Shown here: positions 12,539-14,947 of the stretch, in pieces
How the letters are laid out: each line of letters opens with the position of its first letter
How positions within the stretch are numbered: the first letter of the stretch is position 1
The notes under the pieces: model-generated
Seen by the model: only the letters and a program-made list of their open reading frames with translations
Told to the model about the DNA's origin: nothing
The model's database searches: none
Made by a program: the position numbers and the translations under genes
Origin: Bacillota bacterium
GTDB taxonomy: Bacteria > Bacillota > Clostridia > Oscillospirales > Acutalibacteraceae
DNA length: 14,947 bases
Assembly: GCA_023397245.1 (NCBI GenBank)
Contig: JAEWUH010000023.1
Coordinates: 1-14,947 of the forward strand
Direction: 5' to 3'

Positions 12539-14367
12539 TTGGCAGCCCTCCCTCCTTTAAAGATACCGTATCCGAAATGGTCACAGCGCAGGCAGCGCGA
12601 GGACTCCTGCTTTGCTTCCTCACAGGTCATTCCGAATTCCATTAAATCAAAGTCATCCTTGCGCTCAAACGCTTCGCGCTCCGCCATGTTCACCCTGCCG
12701 CAGGGCATACGGTCATCCAGACAGGGAGACGGAATCTCCACGTCCGTGGTGATTTCATGGTTATAACCCAGATAATTGTCGATATTGGCTGCCGCGACCT
12801 TGCCCGCCGCAACGGCACGGATCACCGTGGCCGGGCCGCTTACGCAGTCTCCGCCGGCAAACAGGTTCGGTATATTTTCGACGTTCCCCGTACTTTCCGC
12901 GACAAGATTGCCCCATTTGACCGGTACGCCGAACTCCGAGAACGGCCCGTATTCAATACTCTGACCGATGGCGATCACGACCAGGTCGCAGGGGATGCGT
13001 TTTTCTTCCGAATCGGCATTGACCGGACGCGGACGGCCGGAACCGTCAATCTTCCCGATCAGCTGCGGTTTTACCCACAGCGCGGTCACGTCGTCCTGTT
13101 CGTTTGCTTCAATTCTGGAAGGAGCCTGCATACTCAGAACTTCGCAGCCTTCGTTCATCGCGCCCTGCACCTCTTCCGGCAGCGCCGTCATATCGGACAC
13201 ACGGCGGCGATAGACAAAATTAACCTTTTTCGCCCCAAGGCGTACGGAGGAACGCGCCACATCCATGGCCACGTTTCCGCCGCCGATTACCGCAACGGTT
13301 TTGCCGCGGAAATCCGGGTTGTTGCCGTTGCCGATGCTGCGGAGCATATCAACCGCAGGAATCACGCCGCGGCTGTCTTCCCCTTCTATGCCCATTTTTT
13401 TGTCAGAATGGGCTCCGATCGCGATAAACACCGCGTCATAATCCTTTGCCAGACCGGCAACCGGAATATCCTTGCCGATATTGACCCCGGTCTTAACCTC
13501 CACGCCCGTGGACAGGATGGCATCAATATCCTCCTGCAGCCGCTCTCTGGGCAGGCGGTAACTGGGGATTCCGTAGCGGAGCATGCCGCCGAGATACGGC
13601 TGCTTTTCATAGACCGTTACGCTGTGTCCCATAAGCGAAAGATAGAAGGCGGCACTCAGTCCGCCGGGGCCGGCTCCCACAACCGCAACTTTCTTTCCGG
13701 TGGCCGGCGCGCAGACCGGTGCGGGCACCTTGCCCGCGTGATCTACGGCAAAGCGCTTGAGCCCGCGGATATTGATGGAATCGTCGATCATATTCCTTCT
13801 GCAGCGGGCCTCGCACGGATGCTCACAGACGAGGGCGCAGGCGGTGGGGAACGGGTTGTCCTTGCGGATCAGACGCACGGCGTCGGCATACCTGCCTTCG
13901 CGTACCAAAGCGACGTATCCCGGGATATCCACCCCAGCCGGGCAAAGCGCCACGCAGGGAACGGGCTGGTTCAGGCTGCAGGTGCATCTGCCGTTCACAA
14001 CATGCTCTATGTAATCCTCCCGGAAACCGCGGACCCCTTTCAAAACCATGTCGGCCGCTTCATAGCCGATAGCGCAGTCTGCGGAATTCACAATGACACG
14101 GGCCGTCTTTTCAATCAGGTCGATGGTCTCCATCGTCGCCTGATGATTCAGGACGTCCTCCAAAAGCTTTTCAAGCTGGGCCAGTCCCACGCGGCAGGGA
14201 ACGCACTTGCCGCAGGTCTGGGCGCGGCAGAGCTTCAGAAATGAAGCTGCCAGATCCACGGGGCAAAGGTTCGGCGGACTTGCAACAATTCGGCGTTCCA
14301 AGTCACGGTAAAGGCCTTCCACCACGGTCTGAGCCTTGTTTGGTGTTACAATTTCAAGCCTACTCAA
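12532..14367 (-). CDS. NuoF-type [4Fe-4S] domain fused to GltD-like NAD(P)H/FAD oxidoreductase
   Basis: 611 residues. Residues about 45-110 match the C-terminal iron-sulfur domain of NuoF (CGKCVPCRVG with Cys52, 55, 58, and Cys98 in ADCAIG). The FMN/NADH-binding part of NuoF is absent. Next comes a GltD-like double [4Fe-4S] domain (Cys128, 130, 138, 142, 177, 181, 185, 189), then an FAD site VAVVGAGPGGLSAA (227-240) and a second nucleotide site VAVIGGGNVAMDVA (358-371) with VYRRR after it. The motif LFAGGDCVSGPATV (502-515) closes the FAD fold, and a last CLRC pair (592, 595) lies near the end. It likely moves electrons between NAD(P)H and HydA, whose gene overlaps it. The start is TTG at 14367 with AGAGGAGA upstream. 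It could be misannotated as a glutamate synthase small chain; no large subunit is present. Confidence 0.9.
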   Translation of the reverse strand: MSRLEIVTPNKAQTVVEGLYRDLERRIVASPPNLCPVDLAASFLKLCRAQTCGKCVPCRVGLAQLEKLLEDVLNHQATMETIDLIEKTARVIVNSADCAIGYEAADMVLKGVRGFREDYIEHVVNGRCTCSLNQPVPCVALCPAGVDIPGYVALVREGRYADAVRLIRKDNPFPTACALVCEHPCEARCRRNMIDDSINIRGLKRFAVDHAGKVPAPVCAPATGKKVAVVGAGPGGLSAAFYLSLMGHSVTVYEKQPYLGGMLRYGIPSYRLPRERLQEDIDAILSTGVEVKTGVNIGKDIPVAGLAKDYDAVFIAIGAHSDKKMGIEGEDSRGVIPAVDMLRSIGNGNNPDFRGKTVAVIGGGNVAMDVARSSVRLGAKKVNFVYRRRVSDMTALPEEVQGAMNEGCEVLSMQAPSRIEANEQDDVTALWVKPQLIGKIDGSGRPRPVNADSEEKRIPCDLVVIAIGQSIEYGPFSEFGVPVKWGNLVAESTGNVENIPNLFAGGDCVSGPATVIRAVAAGKVAAANIDNYLGYNHEITTDVEIPSPCLDDRMPCGRVNMAEREAFERKDDFDLMEFGMTCEEAKQESSRCLRCDHFGYGIFKGGRAAKW

Positions 14368-14424
14368 ATTTTTCTCCTCTCCACACGCAAAAGCGTGCTA
14401 AACATTTCCAAGTCATTTGTTTCT

Positions 14425-14430
14425 ATTATA
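14425..14430 (-). promoter_or_regulatory. possible -10 element of the hydrogenase operon
   Basis: Consensus TATAAT on the minus strand about 58 bases before the TTG start. The -35 position (TTTTCT at 17 bp) is weak. A short hairpin (CACGC-AAAA-GCGTG, 14384-14397) lies between it and the gene. Confidence 0.45.
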
Positions 14431-14513
14431 CTATAAAAACCTTTCAAAGAAAAGTAATTAAGGCGATAAATGTTTATTTTTTAACAATTAATGCGGAGGA
14501 GCAGAAAACCAAC

Positions 14514-14560
14514 TTAAAAATCCTCGCCGGTCCGTCTGAACGGATTTTCCGGCGAGGATT
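14514..14560 (-). terminator. intrinsic terminator of the isomerase/epimerase-like gene
   Basis: AATCCTCGCCGG pairs perfectly with CCGGCGAGGATT around an inner ATCCG/CGGA(c) stem. On the minus strand it is followed by a run of T. It lies a few bases after the stop at 14569 and separates this gene from the hydrogenase operon. Confidence 0.85.
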
Positions 14561-14568
14561 AAGATGAT

Positions 14569-14946
14569 TTAAAGACTGAGTGATTGAAAATCTGTACAGA
14601 ACCGCCGCATGGAAAGGAGGGCGGCTTCTTTTGGCCGGACTTCAAAATTCAGGTACACATTGTCCTGCAGAATCAGGTCGCTGAACTTTGTAAAATCAAC
14701 AGTACCGTCCCCGATGATCTGGTGTCTGCCGAATTCCGGGCTGAAATCGTGCAGATGCACTTCCCGGAGCAAGTGCCTGTTTTGCTGATAAAGCCGGTAA
14801 GTCTCTTCGTCAAAGCGGTTATTAAGATACAGCTTCGGAATATCCAGCGTTAAGTAAACAGGATTTTCCGCGTGAATCAGCCTTGACACGCAGTTACGGA
14901 TAAAACCGCTGAAACGGTCGTTCTCAACGCAGAGAAGAACCCCGCC
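14569..14946 (-). CDS. sugar-phosphate isomerase/epimerase-like TIM barrel (N terminus outside window)
   Basis: C-terminal 125 residues of a xylose-isomerase-like (AP endonuclease 2 family) TIM barrel; the frame is open to the right edge. Visible are the beta-strand and acidic ligand region GVLLCVEN, LTLDIPKLYL, the metal-binding VHLHDFSPEFGRHQ followed by IGDGTVDFTKF, and LNFEVRP, the usual order of Glu, Asp, His and Glu ligands. The GTG at 14889 is internal, not the start. Members isomerise or epimerise sugars or act on inositol-type substrates with a divalent metal; no substrate can be named from this fragment. Confidence 0.82.
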   Translation of the reverse strand, partial: GGVLLCVENDRFSGFIRNCVSRLIHAENPVYLTLDIPKLYLNNRFDEETYRLYQQNRHLLREVHLHDFSPEFGRHQIIGDGTVDFTKFSDLILQDNVYLNFEVRPKEAALLSMRRFCTDFQSLSL

Positions 14947-14947
14947 G

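Noticed and set aside
12757..14244. Long plus-strand open frame (495 codons) opposite the flavoprotein fusion
   Set aside because: It lies entirely antisense to a gene with clear motifs. Its sequence is rich in His/Arg/Ala from reverse-complement codons, has no domain I recognise, and has no ribosome binding site.
1..14947. CRISPR arrays, insertion sequences, tRNA or rRNA genes
   Set aside because: No regularly spaced direct repeats, transposase genes with terminal repeats, or tRNA/rRNA-like sequences were seen on either strand.

Overview
The window looks like chromosome from a low-to-mid G+C anaerobic Bacillota, most likely a member of Clostridia (my guess is the Oscillospiraceae/Ruminococcaceae side). 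The grounds are strong AGGAGG-type ribosome binding sites, TTG and GTG starts, compact intrinsic terminators, an HPr with both the His-15 and Ser-46-type regions, an [FeFe] hydrogenase, and the carboxyspermidine route to spermidine. This placement is inference from gene content; no taxonomic marker gene is present.

Layout. (1) 2-2500, plus strand: the end of a fructose-family PTS EIIA, then HPr (ptsH) and enzyme I (ptsI), closed by a strong two-way terminator. Together these make the soluble part of a PEP phosphorelay. (2) 2555-4716: a tandem pair of short chromate-transporter (CHR) genes on the minus strand, divergent from a MerR/TipAS-type regulator on the plus strand whose promoter shows the long spacer and dyad of MerR-activated promoters. 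(3) 4814-7149, minus strand: carboxyspermidine/carboxynorspermidine dehydrogenase followed by the matching decarboxylase. (4) 7150-7756: a 607-base stretch with no credible gene. It holds a promoter, a strongly foldable RNA, several palindromes and a large intrinsic terminator ahead of the polyamine operon. (5) 7757-10621, minus strand: a TetR regulator, a class I methyltransferase, a Cys-rich pentapeptide-repeat protein and a small DsrE-family protein. (6) 10790-14367, minus strand: a two-gene hydrogenase unit made of a NuoF-tail/GltD-like flavoprotein fusion and a CpI-like [FeFe] hydrogenase. (7) 14569-14946, minus strand: the C-terminal part of a sugar-phosphate isomerase/epimerase-type TIM barrel that runs off the window.

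How the genes may work together: the PTS proteins supply sugar uptake and phosphorylation. The hydrogenase pair would dispose of, or exchange, electrons between NAD(P)H and H2 during fermentation. The two polyamine enzymes make spermidine from putrescine and aspartate semialdehyde through carboxyspermidine. The least explained sequence is the intergenic block in front of the polyamine operon. There a minus-strand promoter is followed by a nested set of helices (12, 7 and 13 base pairs) and, further down, an intrinsic terminator between this RNA and the coding region. I regard it as the best candidate for something undescribed here, either a free-standing structured RNA or a regulatory leader, but I could not fold it or search for homologues.
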